Below, in pieces: positions 25,362-35,582 of a DNA stretch of 64,000 nucleotides. How positions within the stretch are numbered: position 1 is the first letter of the stretch; each line of letters starts with the position of its first letter. A model generated the notes under the pieces. That model was not told where the DNA came from and made no database searches. It worked only from the letters and a program-made list of their open reading frames with translations. The stretch is from Tannerellaceae bacterium. GTDB taxonomy: Bacteria; Bacteroidota; Bacteroidia; Bacteroidales; Tannerellaceae. The stretch spans positions 1 through 64,000 of the forward strand of contig JAIRPK010000040.1 of assembly GCA_031257015.1 (NCBI GenBank), given 5' to 3'. The translations under genes were made by a program, and so were the position numbers.

Positions 25362-26819
25362 ATCAAAAACTCTAAAAAAAATATAATATTTACAGGAATA
25401 ACATATTTTGCTTTTGCAAAATATGGGGGAATGATTGTATCCTTGTGCATCACTATGATATTATCAAGAATATTAACACCATCTGATTTTGCTATAATTG
25501 TTCTGGCAAATATTGTTATCAATTTCTTTTCAGTAGTTAGTACAGTTGGAATAGGTCCAGCAATTATTCAAAATAAAACTCTTTCAGATAAAAATATTGA
25601 AGATATTTTCAGTTTTACATTATACTTAGCATTAATATTATCGGCAATTTATATCTTTTTTATTCCTCTCTTAGTCGAATTTTATGGTCGAAATAGGCTT
25701 CTGGAAAATATATTTTATCTGTTATCCTTTAATGTCTTTTTTGCTCTCGTAACAATAGTGCCTAATGCATTAATATTAAAACAAAAGAAGTTCCAGTTTC
25801 TTGCTCTACGTACTATTTTTATTCATATTATTACGGGGGTAATTTCGATTCTTACGGCATTGAAAGGATTAGGGATATATGCACTTTTAATTACTCCAAT
25901 ATTTGGCAGTATTTTACTGTTTACAACCAGCTATATATATGTCCCAGTAAAAATCAGATGTGATTTTTCAATTGTGTCCATAAAAAAAATATTATCATTC
26001 TCATTTTATCAGATATTATTTAATATAGTATATATACTTTATAGAGCCATTGATAAGATTTTAATAGGACGTTATTTTAGCATGGATATTTTGGGATATT
26101 ATGAAAAATCTTATCGTTTAATGATGCTACCTCTTGAAAATGTATCTAATGTTATAAACCCTGTTTTACATCCGATATTAAGTGATTATCAAAATGAAAA
26201 AAAAATCATTCTTAACGCCTATTCTAAAATGATAACACTCCTTGCATATTTAGGCTTTTCTTTGTCTGTTTTTATTTTTTTTACCTCAAGTGAATTAATT
26301 GTTTTAATCTTTGGAGAACAATGGCTCCCATCAGTACCTGTATTTAAAATATTATCATTAAGTATTGGTCCTCAAATAATTCAATCTCCGATAGGGGCTG
26401 TTTTTCAAGCTATTAACCAAGTGAAAAGCCTATTTTATGCATCTATTATTGTAATGATAACGACCATTTTAGCTGTAATAATAGGAATCTATCAACATTC
26501 AGTAGAAAAATTAGCACTATATTTAGTGCTCACAATGTTTGTCGCAAATTTTATATATAATATTTACTTGTGCCGACATTTAAAATGTAAACTTTTATTT
26601 ATATTTACATTATTATTCAAACCATTATTCTATACAATTGTATTGGCTAGTATTTTTTATATTTATTCGATTTTATGTCCTATCAAAGCTATTTTCTTTT
26701 CTTTTTCAATAAAAGGGTTAATATTTATGTTATACATGCTTATTTGTGTTTATGCCGGGTGTTTTGATGAACTTCCAGCAGCAAAACGGATAAGCGTTTT
26801 TATAAAAAGAATATGTTGA
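25362..26819 (+). CDS. Polysaccharide flippase (Wzx-type, MOP superfamily), probable AUC start
   Basis: A multispanning membrane protein, about 12 hydrophobic segments, that would move undecaprenyl-linked repeat units across the inner membrane. The first ATG in frame is 25431 (462 residues), but the 23 codons before it (NSKKNIIFTGITYFAFAKYG) read like the normal first amphipathic/TM part of this family. A strong AGGAGG at 25351-25356 lies 5 nt upstream of ATC 25362, so translation probably starts at this rare AUC codon (485 residues). It is the first gene of the locus, very AT-rich, and overlaps the next gene by 7 bp. Confidence 0.8.
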   Translation: MKNSKKNIIFTGITYFAFAKYGGMIVSLCITMILSRILTPSDFAIIVLANIVINFFSVVSTVGIGPAIIQNKTLSDKNIEDIFSFTLYLALILSAIYIFFIPLLVEFYGRNRLLENIFYLLSFNVFFALVTIVPNALILKQKKFQFLALRTIFIHIITGVISILTALKGLGIYALLITPIFGSILLFTTSYIYVPVKIRCDFSIVSIKKILSFSFYQILFNIVYILYRAIDKILIGRYFSMDILGYYEKSYRLMMLPLENVSNVINPVLHPILSDYQNEKKIILNAYSKMITLLAYLGFSLSVFIFFTSSELIVLIFGEQWLPSVPVFKILSLSIGPQIIQSPIGAVFQAINQVKSLFYASIIVMITTILAVIIGIYQHSVEKLALYLVLTMFVANFIYNIYLCRHLKCKLLFIFTLLFKPLFYTIVLASIFYIYSILCPIKAIFFSFSIKGLIFMLYMLICVYAGCFDELPAAKRISVFIKRIC

Positions 26820-27925
26820 AAAAAAACATCCTCAAACTTATTAGAATAATTAGTGATTTTTTTCAAGCTGAATTGAATTACAGGACTAAACCAAGAGTTC
26901 TACAATTACCAATCACCAGTAAATGTAATTCGAGATGTGTTACTTGCAATGTATGGAAAAACAAAACTCCAATAGATATTGAACCTGATAAATTAAAAGA
27001 TATTTTAGGAGATCCATACTTTAATGAAGTAACAACTGTCGGAATAAATGGTGGAGAACCGACACTTCATCTTCGTTTTGAAGATGTAGTTAACGCTGTT
27101 TTGTCTTTGCCCAAGATAAAAAACATACATTTAATTTCCAATGCTATTTTAACAAAACGTTTATTATCTTTAATGAAATCATGTAAACAATTATGTTCTG
27201 CAAGTGGGTGTGTTTTCAATTATACAATATCAATAGACGGTATTAGTCAGACGCATAATACTGTAAGAGGAGTAAGTACAGCGTTCAATAAAACCATTGA
27301 AAGTCTTGAAGAGATAATGAAGGACAAAAACTCTTATTGCGACAATATAGATATCGGATGTACTATTTCTAAGTACAATGTTTATAATTTAGTTGAATTT
27401 GAAACATATTTTTCCAACTACGAAATAAATATTAATTACCATCTAGCTGTTCCGAATAAACGAATTGGAACTTTTTATAATGCTGACTATTCGGTTCTCT
27501 CAGATAAAAGAGCCAAACTTATGGCAGAAGAATTTTTTCTTGTCAAATATAAAGAAGCAAATCAAATAAAGAATAAAATCAAATATTTCATGAATTTTTA
27601 TTATCTTAATAAAGGAGGAAAAGGTCGTTTAGCCACATGCCATTATTTGCATCAAGATATTACAATAGATGAAAAATTAGATGTATTTTTATGTGCAACC
27701 GCAAGTGATAAAATAGGAAATTTGACTGTAAATACATTTAATTCACTTATCAAGAGTGGTAAAGTTAATGAAATAGAAAAAAATATATCAGAACTATGTG
27801 ATACATGTATTCATTATTGTGATTTTCCGTCCTTAAAAGGATTATTCATTATGTTTAAATACTTCATAGCGAATAGAATCAGATACATGTTTTTAATTAA
27901 AAATTTATCAAAATGGTTAGAATAG
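26813..27925 (+). CDS. Radical SAM protein of the polysaccharide locus
   Basis: A 370-residue protein with the radical-SAM cluster motif CNSRCVTC, giving Cys38, Cys42 and Cys45 for a 4Fe-4S cluster, and GINGGEPTLH as the glycine-rich SAM loop. The C-terminal part has further cysteines (FLCATAS, CDTCIHYC) consistent with a SPASM/Twitch-like auxiliary cluster. Its ATG lies inside the end of the flippase gene. Such enzymes in surface-glycan loci may modify a sugar, but the substrate is unknown. Base composition is as AT-rich as its neighbours. Confidence 0.8.
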   Translation: MLKKNILKLIRIISDFFQAELNYRTKPRVLQLPITSKCNSRCVTCNVWKNKTPIDIEPDKLKDILGDPYFNEVTTVGINGGEPTLHLRFEDVVNAVLSLPKIKNIHLISNAILTKRLLSLMKSCKQLCSASGCVFNYTISIDGISQTHNTVRGVSTAFNKTIESLEEIMKDKNSYCDNIDIGCTISKYNVYNLVEFETYFSNYEININYHLAVPNKRIGTFYNADYSVLSDKRAKLMAEEFFLVKYKEANQIKNKIKYFMNFYYLNKGGKGRLATCHYLHQDITIDEKLDVFLCATASDKIGNLTVNTFNSLIKSGKVNEIEKNISELCDTCIHYCDFPSLKGLFIMFKYFIANRIRYMFLIKNLSKWLE

Positions 27926-29064
27926 TAATTATCGGTTGGTATGGTACAGAAACAATAGGAGATAGGGCTATCCTTGCAGGAATAATAAGTATAATTGCTA
28001 ATATATATATGGATTTTGAAATAAAATTAGGAAGTTTATATCCCACTTTATCAGAAAGAACAATATTGGAAGATTATATTTTTTTATGTACTTCAGGATC
28101 TAAAAAAAATATATCTATATCTATTTTTAATAGTTCTAAAGTGGCCGAATTGGATTCGGCAATAAAATGGTCGGATATACTTGTCATGGGAGGTGGGCCT
28201 TTTATGGATAGCATTGTAGAGTTATATATGATTGATTATGCATTTAAAAGAGCTAAAAAGAAAAATAAAAAAACGGCTATTCTCGGTTGTGGCATAAGTT
28301 CTTTATGGCATTCCAAATTAATTAAACCAGCATTATCAGTAATATCAAACAGTGATATTACTATTTTCAGAGATAATAAATCATTAACCACTTACAACAA
28401 ATTTATAAAAAAAGACATATTCCAATGTGTGGCGAGCATAGACCCTGCTATATTTGCAGCTGACATTTTTAATAAACGTCATTTTAAAGCAGGAGAAAAA
28501 TCGAAAATTATTTCTGTAAATTTCAGAGAAATTTTGGATGATACATATATCGGAGTTTCCACATCTCAAATGTTCCCTATTTTATCACATTTATTAATTA
28601 GACTGTCAGAGCAAGAATCAACTCGCGAAATACATCTAATTCCAATGCATACATTTGGAATTGGCGGCGACGATAGATATTTACTAAATAAGTTATCTAA
28701 TGCAATTAAAAAGAAGAATATTCATGTGCAAAATAATCCTTTGTCATTAGAAGAAACAATGAAGATATATTCGGATTCTTTTTTTTGTATTGGGATGAGA
28801 TTTCATTCAATATTGTTGCAAACAGTACTGAATGGAAAAAATTATATAGTTGATTACACTAATCCGAAAAGTGGAAAAATAGTTAACTTATTACATCAAC
28901 TTAACGCGTCTGGTATATATAAATCCAGATATTATTCTTTGTTGCAACCAGGCGAACAAATATTTGACATATCAAATGATATAGTTTGTTATTCTGTACC
29001 AGAGTTTCAAATTAATTCTTTTCGCAAAATATATTTGGATAAGTTGAACGAACTACATATTTAA
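27913..29064 (+). CDS. Polysaccharide pyruvyl transferase family protein
   Basis: A 383-residue protein starting VRIVIIGWYGTETIGDRAIL, the typical N-terminal nucleotide/PEP-region pattern of the CsaB/WcaK family. It also has MGGGPFMDS near residue 95 and a C-terminal GMRFHSILLQ, another family hallmark. The family adds pyruvate ketals from phosphoenolpyruvate to sugars in surface polymers, giving negative charge. It overlaps the radical SAM gene by 13 bp. Confidence 0.82.
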   Translation: MVRIVIIGWYGTETIGDRAILAGIISIIANIYMDFEIKLGSLYPTLSERTILEDYIFLCTSGSKKNISISIFNSSKVAELDSAIKWSDILVMGGGPFMDSIVELYMIDYAFKRAKKKNKKTAILGCGISSLWHSKLIKPALSVISNSDITIFRDNKSLTTYNKFIKKDIFQCVASIDPAIFAADIFNKRHFKAGEKSKIISVNFREILDDTYIGVSTSQMFPILSHLLIRLSEQESTREIHLIPMHTFGIGGDDRYLLNKLSNAIKKKNIHVQNNPLSLEETMKIYSDSFFCIGMRFHSILLQTVLNGKNYIVDYTNPKSGKIVNLLHQLNASGIYKSRYYSLLQPGEQIFDISNDIVCYSVPEFQINSFRKIYLDKLNELHI

Positions 29065-29073
29065 AGGAAAAAC

Positions 29074-30300
29074 ATGAAAATTGTCCACATAAGTAATAGT
29101 GATATTGAGGGAGGTGCTGCTCGTGCTGCTTGGAGATTACACCAAGAAATGATGAAATTTGGTATTGAAACTTATATGTTTGTTTTAAAGCAAACAATAA
29201 AAGAAAATACTATTCATACCGTTTCTCGTTTTGATAAATATATACTCTCTGTGTTGAGGACTTCTATAAACACTATATTTTCTCGTTTTATGAATAAATC
29301 CGAATGGATTTTCTCTAACGATTTATGGGGTATTAATATTAGCAAATTTAGACTTGTAAAAGCAGCTGATACAATAATAATCCATTGGGTTAATGGTGGG
29401 TTTATGACTATTAAAAACATAGAACAATTATTAAAACTAAAAAAGAAGACCATTTTTGTACTACATGATATGTGGGCTTTAACCGGAGGCTGCCATTACA
29501 GTTTAGAATGTAATTCCTATCGTGAACAGTCATGTAAGCATTGCTCACAAGTATCTTCAACTTTAAGGAAGTTCATAATTTCGTATTTTTACAGTAAAAA
29601 ATCAACTGTATTTCATAAGTATAATAATTATTCAGTTGTTGCCCCTAGCGTATGGCTGAAATATTGTGCCATATCTACGCCATTTTTTGCAAAAGGCAGT
29701 GTCCATAGAATAGCAAATCCAATAGACAGAACTATATTCAAAAAAATAGATAAAAACATAACTAGGAAAATATTAAATATTTCCAAAGATGTGAAACTTC
29801 TATTATTTGCAGCTGATACTGGGACAAAAAATCCGTATAAAGGCTATAAATTTTTAGAAGAAGCATTATTAAATTTAAATTCAATGAATAAAAGTAAATT
29901 TGAATTTGAACTCTTAATTGTAGGTATGGCTAAAAATGAAGAAATAGAAAAAATATCGCCATATAAAATACACTTTACAGGACGACTTTATGACGAATAT
30001 TCTTTATCATTAGTCTATAATGCCTCAGATGTATTTGTAACTCCTTCATTAGCCGATAATTTACCTAGCACAGTGCTTGAAAGTATTGCATGTGGCACTC
30101 CAGCTGTCGGTTTTGATATCGGGGGGATACCCGATATGATAGTTCACAAAAAAAATGGTTATTTAGCTCGTTATAAAGACGTTAATGATTTACTTGAAGG
30201 GATATTATATTGTTGTGAAAATCTTACAAATGTATCATCATCTAGCAATTTTGAGACAGATTTGATTATAAAACAATATTTAAGTCTCATCTTAAATTGA
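29074..30300 (+). CDS. Glycosyltransferase, GT4-like
   Basis: A 408-residue GT-B protein. The start (KIVHISNSDIEGGAARAAWR) has the glycine-rich acceptor loop of colanic-acid-type GT4 enzymes. The middle has LHDMWALTGGCHY. The C-terminal donor domain has ASDVFVTPSLADNLPSTVLE and CGTPAVGFDIGG, the EX7E-like nucleotide-sugar binding region. A cysteine-rich patch (CNSYREQSCKHC) is typical of this subfamily. Sugar donor unknown. Confidence 0.85.
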   Translation: MKIVHISNSDIEGGAARAAWRLHQEMMKFGIETYMFVLKQTIKENTIHTVSRFDKYILSVLRTSINTIFSRFMNKSEWIFSNDLWGINISKFRLVKAADTIIIHWVNGGFMTIKNIEQLLKLKKKTIFVLHDMWALTGGCHYSLECNSYREQSCKHCSQVSSTLRKFIISYFYSKKSTVFHKYNNYSVVAPSVWLKYCAISTPFFAKGSVHRIANPIDRTIFKKIDKNITRKILNISKDVKLLLFAADTGTKNPYKGYKFLEEALLNLNSMNKSKFEFELLIVGMAKNEEIEKISPYKIHFTGRLYDEYSLSLVYNASDVFVTPSLADNLPSTVLESIACGTPAVGFDIGGIPDMIVHKKNGYLARYKDVNDLLEGILYCCENLTNVSSSSNFETDLIIKQYLSLILN

Positions 30301-30347
30301 ATATCAATCAATTGCTGATTTGGAGCCATAAAAATACATTACAAAAA

Positions 30348-31115
30348 ATGATTAAACATAGAATGAATCCACCTCTTATTAGTATTATAACAGCTGTTTA
30401 TAATGGCGTCTCCACGTTGGAAGCAACAATATTGAGTGTAATCAATCAAACATACAAAAACATTGAATATATTATCATTGATGGAGGTTCAAGCGATGGC
30501 ACGATCAATATTATTGAAAAATATGAAAATAAAATCACTTATTGGGTAAGCGAGCCTGATAAAGGAATTTATGATGCTTGGAATAAAGGTTTAAAAATTG
30601 CATCTGGAGAATGGATCTGTTTTGTAGGTTCAGATGATATCTTATATCCTTATCATGCGAAAACATATATTGATTATATCCGATCCTTAGACCAACGCAG
30701 AGATTATATATATGCGAAAGTTGATATTGTTGATATTCATGGTAATTATATTAGATATAATATAGGAAAACCGTATGAATGGAATTCTTTTAAAAAAAGA
30801 ATGCAAAACATACATGTTGGTTCAATGCACTCTAGTGAATATTTTAGACAATATGGTTTCTTTGATACTCAATATAAAATTATAGGAGATTATGAAATTT
30901 TATTACGGGCAAAAAATAAATTAAAAGTGGGATTTATCAATAAAACTACTCTTAAAATGTCTTTAGGAGGAATAAGTTCTAACATAAAGACGCTATTAAA
31001 TGAAAGTGAAATGGCAAAAATTAAAACAGCGGGAAGAAATAAATTTATTTGTTTTATAGAAAAATATTGGTATTATTTGAGAATATTTTTAATGAAATTA
31101 GTATATGGATATTAA
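30348..31115 (+). CDS. Glycosyltransferase family 2
   Basis: A GT-A enzyme with SIITAVYNGVSTLEATILS, then IDGGSSDGT and the metal-binding FVGSDDILY. About 255 residues from the chosen ATG at 30348. A TTG at 30297 overlapping the upstream stop (TTGA) would add 17 residues and is a real alternative for a translationally coupled gene; ATG 30363 is a third choice. The pattern YWVSEPDKGIYDAWNKG is characteristic of WcaE/WcaA-like transferases. Confidence 0.85.
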   Translation: MIKHRMNPPLISIITAVYNGVSTLEATILSVINQTYKNIEYIIIDGGSSDGTINIIEKYENKITYWVSEPDKGIYDAWNKGLKIASGEWICFVGSDDILYPYHAKTYIDYIRSLDQRRDYIYAKVDIVDIHGNYIRYNIGKPYEWNSFKKRMQNIHVGSMHSSEYFRQYGFFDTQYKIIGDYEILLRAKNKLKVGFINKTTLKMSLGGISSNIKTLLNESEMAKIKTAGRNKFICFIEKYWYYLRIFLMKLVYGY

Positions 31116-31189
31116 AGAATATAATAAAAATACTTTAGCTAACTTTTTACTTTTATAGCTTTATAAAATATTAGGAAGGTACAACACAA

Positions 31190-32401
31190 ATGGAAATAAC
31201 TTTTTCTGGATATTTTTTTTTGATTGTTTATTTTATTGCTATATTTTTCCCTGTAAAATATTTATTTGCAATTACTCTATATTCTTCAATATTTGGAGCA
31301 ATGGCGGTTTTTAATTTAAATTATAAAGGTATAACGCCCTTTATAGTGGGTCTTATTTTTTTTAATTTAAAATCAATTTTCCTACCTACCAAGTTGAGGC
31401 ATAATAACTTTCCAAATAGCTATCTAGTATGTTTATTCTTGTTATATTCAATTTTATATTCAATTGTTATTCCTATTATAGGCTCTGAAAATAGACAATT
31501 AAGCCTAAAAAATTATACTCAACTTGTATATATAATTATTTATACAATAACACTTTATTCCGCTTATAAAATACAGAATAAAGTCGATGCTTCTTTTTTA
31601 ATAAAACTTTTTAAGTTTATGATAATATCAGTTGTGGCTATTGGATTATGGGAGTTTTTTGCTAAATCAACTAATATGATATCATTTCCGAATTCATTTT
31701 TTTTTAATAATAAAGGCTACTCATTATTATATGATCAGGAGCTTGCTATAGGAGGACAGAAGCGTTTAAATTCCACATTTATAGAACCATCGTATGCGGG
31801 CTCTTTTTTGGCTGCTTCATTTTGTATGGTTGTGATACTAGGAATTAAAAAAAACATATTATTCCTATTGTTAATACTCACAGCTTTAGTATTTAATTTA
31901 TCAGCAACAGGAATGTTGTCTACTATTTTTGGGGTACTGTTTTGTATGTTTATAAATATAAAGAATTGGAAACAAATATTAGCATTAAATATTTTATTAC
32001 TGCTTACTCTTTATATAGTATATAAGACGGATTATTTTACTTTTTTTATCGAAATCCTTTTAAGAAAAAAGGACAGTCTATCTGGAGAATCACGGTTAGA
32101 AAGCACTGTCCGTGCAATTAACTTATTTAAGGAGAGTGGTGGTATAGGCTTGGGACTGGGAGTATATAGAAGCGCAAGCTTTATTAGTGATATAATAGTT
32201 AGTTATGGCATTATTGGAACCTTTTTATTTTGTAAACTGTATTATACTTTTATAAGGACTATCGTCAGCAGGAATACTTGGTTGTTTGTTTTTGCTATTG
32301 TTTTATTATGTGCTCAATGTATTGCAATTCCAGACATTTCCAATCAAATTATGTGGATGTGGATATTCATGTCTGTATCTTTAAATCATTATAATAAATA
32401 A
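31190..32401 (+). CDS. O-antigen/capsule polymerase-like membrane protein (Wzy type)
   Basis: A 403-residue protein with about ten hydrophobic segments and a larger loop around residues 160-205 (ending RLNSTFIEPSYAG). The SRLESTVRAINLF/GLGLGVYRSAS region near 300-330 resembles the conserved region of O-antigen ligase/polymerase proteins. With the flippase at 25362 and transferase at 35583 it would complete a Wzx/Wzy pathway. The exact family could also be a ligase. Confidence 0.75.
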   Translation: MEITFSGYFFLIVYFIAIFFPVKYLFAITLYSSIFGAMAVFNLNYKGITPFIVGLIFFNLKSIFLPTKLRHNNFPNSYLVCLFLLYSILYSIVIPIIGSENRQLSLKNYTQLVYIIIYTITLYSAYKIQNKVDASFLIKLFKFMIISVVAIGLWEFFAKSTNMISFPNSFFFNNKGYSLLYDQELAIGGQKRLNSTFIEPSYAGSFLAASFCMVVILGIKKNILFLLLILTALVFNLSATGMLSTIFGVLFCMFINIKNWKQILALNILLLLTLYIVYKTDYFTFFIEILLRKKDSLSGESRLESTVRAINLFKESGGIGLGLGVYRSASFISDIIVSYGIIGTFLFCKLYYTFIRTIVSRNTWLFVFAIVLLCAQCIAIPDISNQIMWMWIFMSVSLNHYNK

Positions 32402-32408
32402 ATATTAA

Positions 32409-33470
32409 ATGAAAATATTTATAAATTCTCGTTTTCTCACTCAGCCTATCACTGGCGTTCAACGCTTTGCAATTGAAATTTCCAAGCAATTGAAAATATT
32501 GTATGGGGATAGAATAGAATTTATCTCTCCTTATAATGTAATGCATCATCGGTTAGCAAAGGAATTTAATGTGAAAACTATTGGAATTTTAACTAATCAC
32601 TTATGGGAACAAATAGATTTGCCTAGATATTTAAAAAAGCAAGGTAGTCCAATATTGTTGAATCTGGCAAATACTGCACCGTTTACCTACAAAAATAAAT
32701 TAACTGCTATACATGATATTGCATTCAAAATTTATCCACAAACATATACTAAATCATTTTTATCTTACTATAATTTATTATTCTCTAAGATACTTGAAAC
32801 ATCGGAACATATAATTACTGTTAGTCATTTTTCTAAAGAAGAGATTATGCGTTTTTATAATATTAGAAAGGATAAAATTTCAGTTGTTTATAATGCAGTT
32901 AATGCTAATTTTAAGCAGATACATAATGATGATTTACAAAAAAGAAACTATTTTCTAATCGTTTCTTCATTGAATTATAGGAAAAATCTAATAAGAATAT
33001 TAGAGGCATTTGAAAATATTTCTGCCAAGGACAAAAAGCTAAAACTATATTTGATAGGAGATCTAAATATAAAAAGTTTCAAGAAAATAGATATAAGTAA
33101 ATACATATATAATAAAAAAATTGAAATTTTAGGTCGTGTTAATGACGCCGAATTAGTTGAATATTACTCTAATGCTCGCGGATTTATTTATCCTTCATTA
33201 TATGAAGGCTTTGGCATTCCTCCATTGGAAGCGCAAGCTTGTAATTGCCCTGTTTTGCTATCTAATGGTTGCTGTTTTCCCGAAGTTTTTGGAGATTCTG
33301 CATTGTATTGCGATCCATTCTCAATTAATTCAATACAAATTGGTATGCAACAACTATTAGATAAAGAGATACGAGATATTCTAATAAAAAAAGGAGACGT
33401 TAACACCAAACGTTTTTCATGGGAAATTAGTGCTAAGAAAATAAGTGAAATATTAGAAAAATATATGTGA
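32409..33470 (+). CDS. Glycosyltransferase, GT4 family
   Basis: A 353-residue GT-B protein starting KIFINSRFLTQPITGVQRFA, a common opening for mannosyl/rhamnosyl-type GT4 enzymes. It has AIHDIAF, then HIITVSHFSKEEI, and in the donor domain LIVSSLNYRKN, ARGFIYPSLYEGFGIPPLEA and CNCPVLLSN. It begins 8 bp after the polymerase gene. Confidence 0.88.
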   Translation: MKIFINSRFLTQPITGVQRFAIEISKQLKILYGDRIEFISPYNVMHHRLAKEFNVKTIGILTNHLWEQIDLPRYLKKQGSPILLNLANTAPFTYKNKLTAIHDIAFKIYPQTYTKSFLSYYNLLFSKILETSEHIITVSHFSKEEIMRFYNIRKDKISVVYNAVNANFKQIHNDDLQKRNYFLIVSSLNYRKNLIRILEAFENISAKDKKLKLYLIGDLNIKSFKKIDISKYIYNKKIEILGRVNDAELVEYYSNARGFIYPSLYEGFGIPPLEAQACNCPVLLSNGCCFPEVFGDSALYCDPFSINSIQIGMQQLLDKEIRDILIKKGDVNTKRFSWEISAKKISEILEKYM

Positions 33471-33493
33471 CTAATTATATATAATTAATCATC

Positions 33494-34615
33494 ATGAAAA
33501 TCGCATTAATCCATGACTGGCTCACTGAATATGGCGGCGGAGAAAAAGTCTTTGCTGTAATCTGTTCTTTATACCCTGATGCAGATGTTTTTACCCTTAC
33601 CTACAATGTAAAATCATTAAGAAAATTAAAGATAGAAAACAAAAATATAACACCTTCCTTTATTCAATCATTACCATTTGGCAAAACAAAATATCGTTAT
33701 TATTTGCCGTTTTTCACAAAAGCTATCGAAAGTTTTGATTTAACTAAGTATGATTTAATTATTTCTTCTTCTTCATGTGTTGCAAAGGGCGTTCTTACTC
33801 ATATTAATCAAATACATATTTGCTATTGTCATTCTCCGGTCAGATATGCATGGGATTTATATTTTCAATATTTGAATCTGTCTGTATATAATAAATTCAA
33901 ACCATTGATGCTTTATATCAAGCACGTTCTACATAAGTTAAGATTATGGGATGTAATATCGTCTAATAGAGTCGATTATTTTATCTGCAATAGCAATTAT
34001 ATTCAAAAACGTATTTGGAAAGTATATCGGAGAGTCTCACAAACAATTTATCCTCCTATATCAACACATGAATTTACATGCGTTTCTTCTAAAGACGATT
34101 ATTATTTTGTTTGTTCCAGATTAGTTTCATATAAAAAAATTGATTTAATTGTCAAAGCATTTAGAGAAATGTCTGATAAAAAATTAATCGTTATTGGCAA
34201 TGGTCCGGAGAAAAAGACATTGTTAAAGCTTAAAACATCAAATATTGAAATTTTGGGATTTCAACCATTTCATATTTTAAAGGCATATATGGAGAAAGCG
34301 AAAGCCTTTGTTTTTGCTGCCGATGAGGATTTTGGAATGGTTTGCATAGAAGCCCAAGCCTGTGGAACTCCAGTAATTGCGTTCGGAAAAGGAGGCTCTC
34401 TGGAAACAGTAAAAGAGAATTTGACCGGAGTTTTTTTCTATCAACAGACAGCAGAAGCCATTATTGAAAGTGTGCATAAATTTGAAACTTTAAAATTTGA
34501 TTATAATATAATCTGCAAACATGCGGAACAATTTTCCGAAGAGAGATTTAAAAGAGAGTTTAAAGATTTTATCGAAGGCAAGGTGAAAAAGAAATATGGA
34601 ACAACAACGCTATAA
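33494..34615 (+). CDS. Glycosyltransferase, GT4 family
   Basis: A 373-residue GT-B protein with KIALIHDWLTEYGGGEKVF at the start, CYCHSPVRYAWDLY near 115 and FVCSRLVSYKKIDLIVKAF for the donor domain, followed by AKAFVFAADEDFGMVCIEA and CGTPVIAFGKGG. Related enzymes are annotated as mannosyltransferases; the donor is not provable here. Its end overlaps the acyltransferase start by 20 bp. Confidence 0.88.
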   Translation: MKIALIHDWLTEYGGGEKVFAVICSLYPDADVFTLTYNVKSLRKLKIENKNITPSFIQSLPFGKTKYRYYLPFFTKAIESFDLTKYDLIISSSSCVAKGVLTHINQIHICYCHSPVRYAWDLYFQYLNLSVYNKFKPLMLYIKHVLHKLRLWDVISSNRVDYFICNSNYIQKRIWKVYRRVSQTIYPPISTHEFTCVSSKDDYYFVCSRLVSYKKIDLIVKAFREMSDKKLIVIGNGPEKKTLLKLKTSNIEILGFQPFHILKAYMEKAKAFVFAADEDFGMVCIEAQACGTPVIAFGKGGSLETVKENLTGVFFYQQTAEAIIESVHKFETLKFDYNIICKHAEQFSEERFKREFKDFIEGKVKKKYGTTTL

Positions 34616-35555
34616 ATGGATTGATATAGCTAAAGGTATTGGCATTATATTAGTAGTTTATGGGCATGTTATGCGAGGATTAAATAGTGCATCATTAATA
34701 GACAAAGATTTCTTTATTTATAGTGATCTAATAGTTTATAGTTTTCACATGCCTTTATTTTTCTTCATATCAGGTTTATTTTTCATGAAAAGTATCGAAA
34801 GATATAAACTTAAACAATTTCTCGTCGAGAAATGCAAAACCTTATTATATCCTTATACTATCTATTCATTATTTCAGATGGGCGTTATGGTATTATTATC
34901 TAATTATACAAATGGAGAAGAAGATATAAATTCTCTTTATACATGTTTATTGGTTCCCAAAGCACAATTTTGGTTTTTGTTTGCTCTTTTTTTTATTAAT
35001 TTGCTAAATGCCCTTATGTTGTCTATTAATAAAAAAAGATGCTTGTGGCTGTCTATAATCATTGGGTTTATATATTATCTATTTCCTGTTGACTTATTTA
35101 TGTTCTCTGAAACATTTAAATATTTAATATTTTTCAACATGGGAATTTTAGCTAAATATGTTTTAGAGATAAAATTAACTTTTAAGCATAAATATTTCAT
35201 TGTGCTATGTACTTTTATTCTTGTTTTGGAATATTTTTACATCTTCAAAATATCAGAAAATCCCTTTCTTCCATTTATCATTTCTATGGTAGGAACGATC
35301 ATGGTTTTATATCTAGCTCTGTCTAGGTTGCAAAACAATTTATTGTTATTCCTAATAGGAAAACACTCTTTAGAAATATATCTTTTACATATTTTATTTT
35401 TAGCAGGATGCAGAATATTATTAAATAATATTTTCAACATACAAAATTCATTAATTCATATTGCTCTAGGAACATTATGCGGACTATTTTTTCCATTATT
35501 CATCTCAGTATTCATAAATAAAAAATATTCAACCTATTTATTTCGTATTCAATAA
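34596..35555 (+). CDS. Membrane acyltransferase (acyltransferase-3 family)
   Basis: A 319-residue polytopic protein, about ten TM segments. KWIDIAKGIGIILVVYGHV carries the family's N-terminal signature with the conserved His, and FHMPLFFFISGLFF follows. Such proteins O-acetylate or succinylate surface sugars at the inner membrane. The position in the locus suggests decoration of the exported polymer. Confidence 0.88.
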   Translation: MEQQRYKWIDIAKGIGIILVVYGHVMRGLNSASLIDKDFFIYSDLIVYSFHMPLFFFISGLFFMKSIERYKLKQFLVEKCKTLLYPYTIYSLFQMGVMVLLSNYTNGEEDINSLYTCLLVPKAQFWFLFALFFINLLNALMLSINKKRCLWLSIIIGFIYYLFPVDLFMFSETFKYLIFFNMGILAKYVLEIKLTFKHKYFIVLCTFILVLEYFYIFKISENPFLPFIISMVGTIMVLYLALSRLQNNLLLFLIGKHSLEIYLLHILFLAGCRILLNNIFNIQNSLIHIALGTLCGLFFPLFISVFINKKYSTYLFRIQ

Positions 35556-35582
35556 ATAAATTTACACTTTAAAATTATTTAG

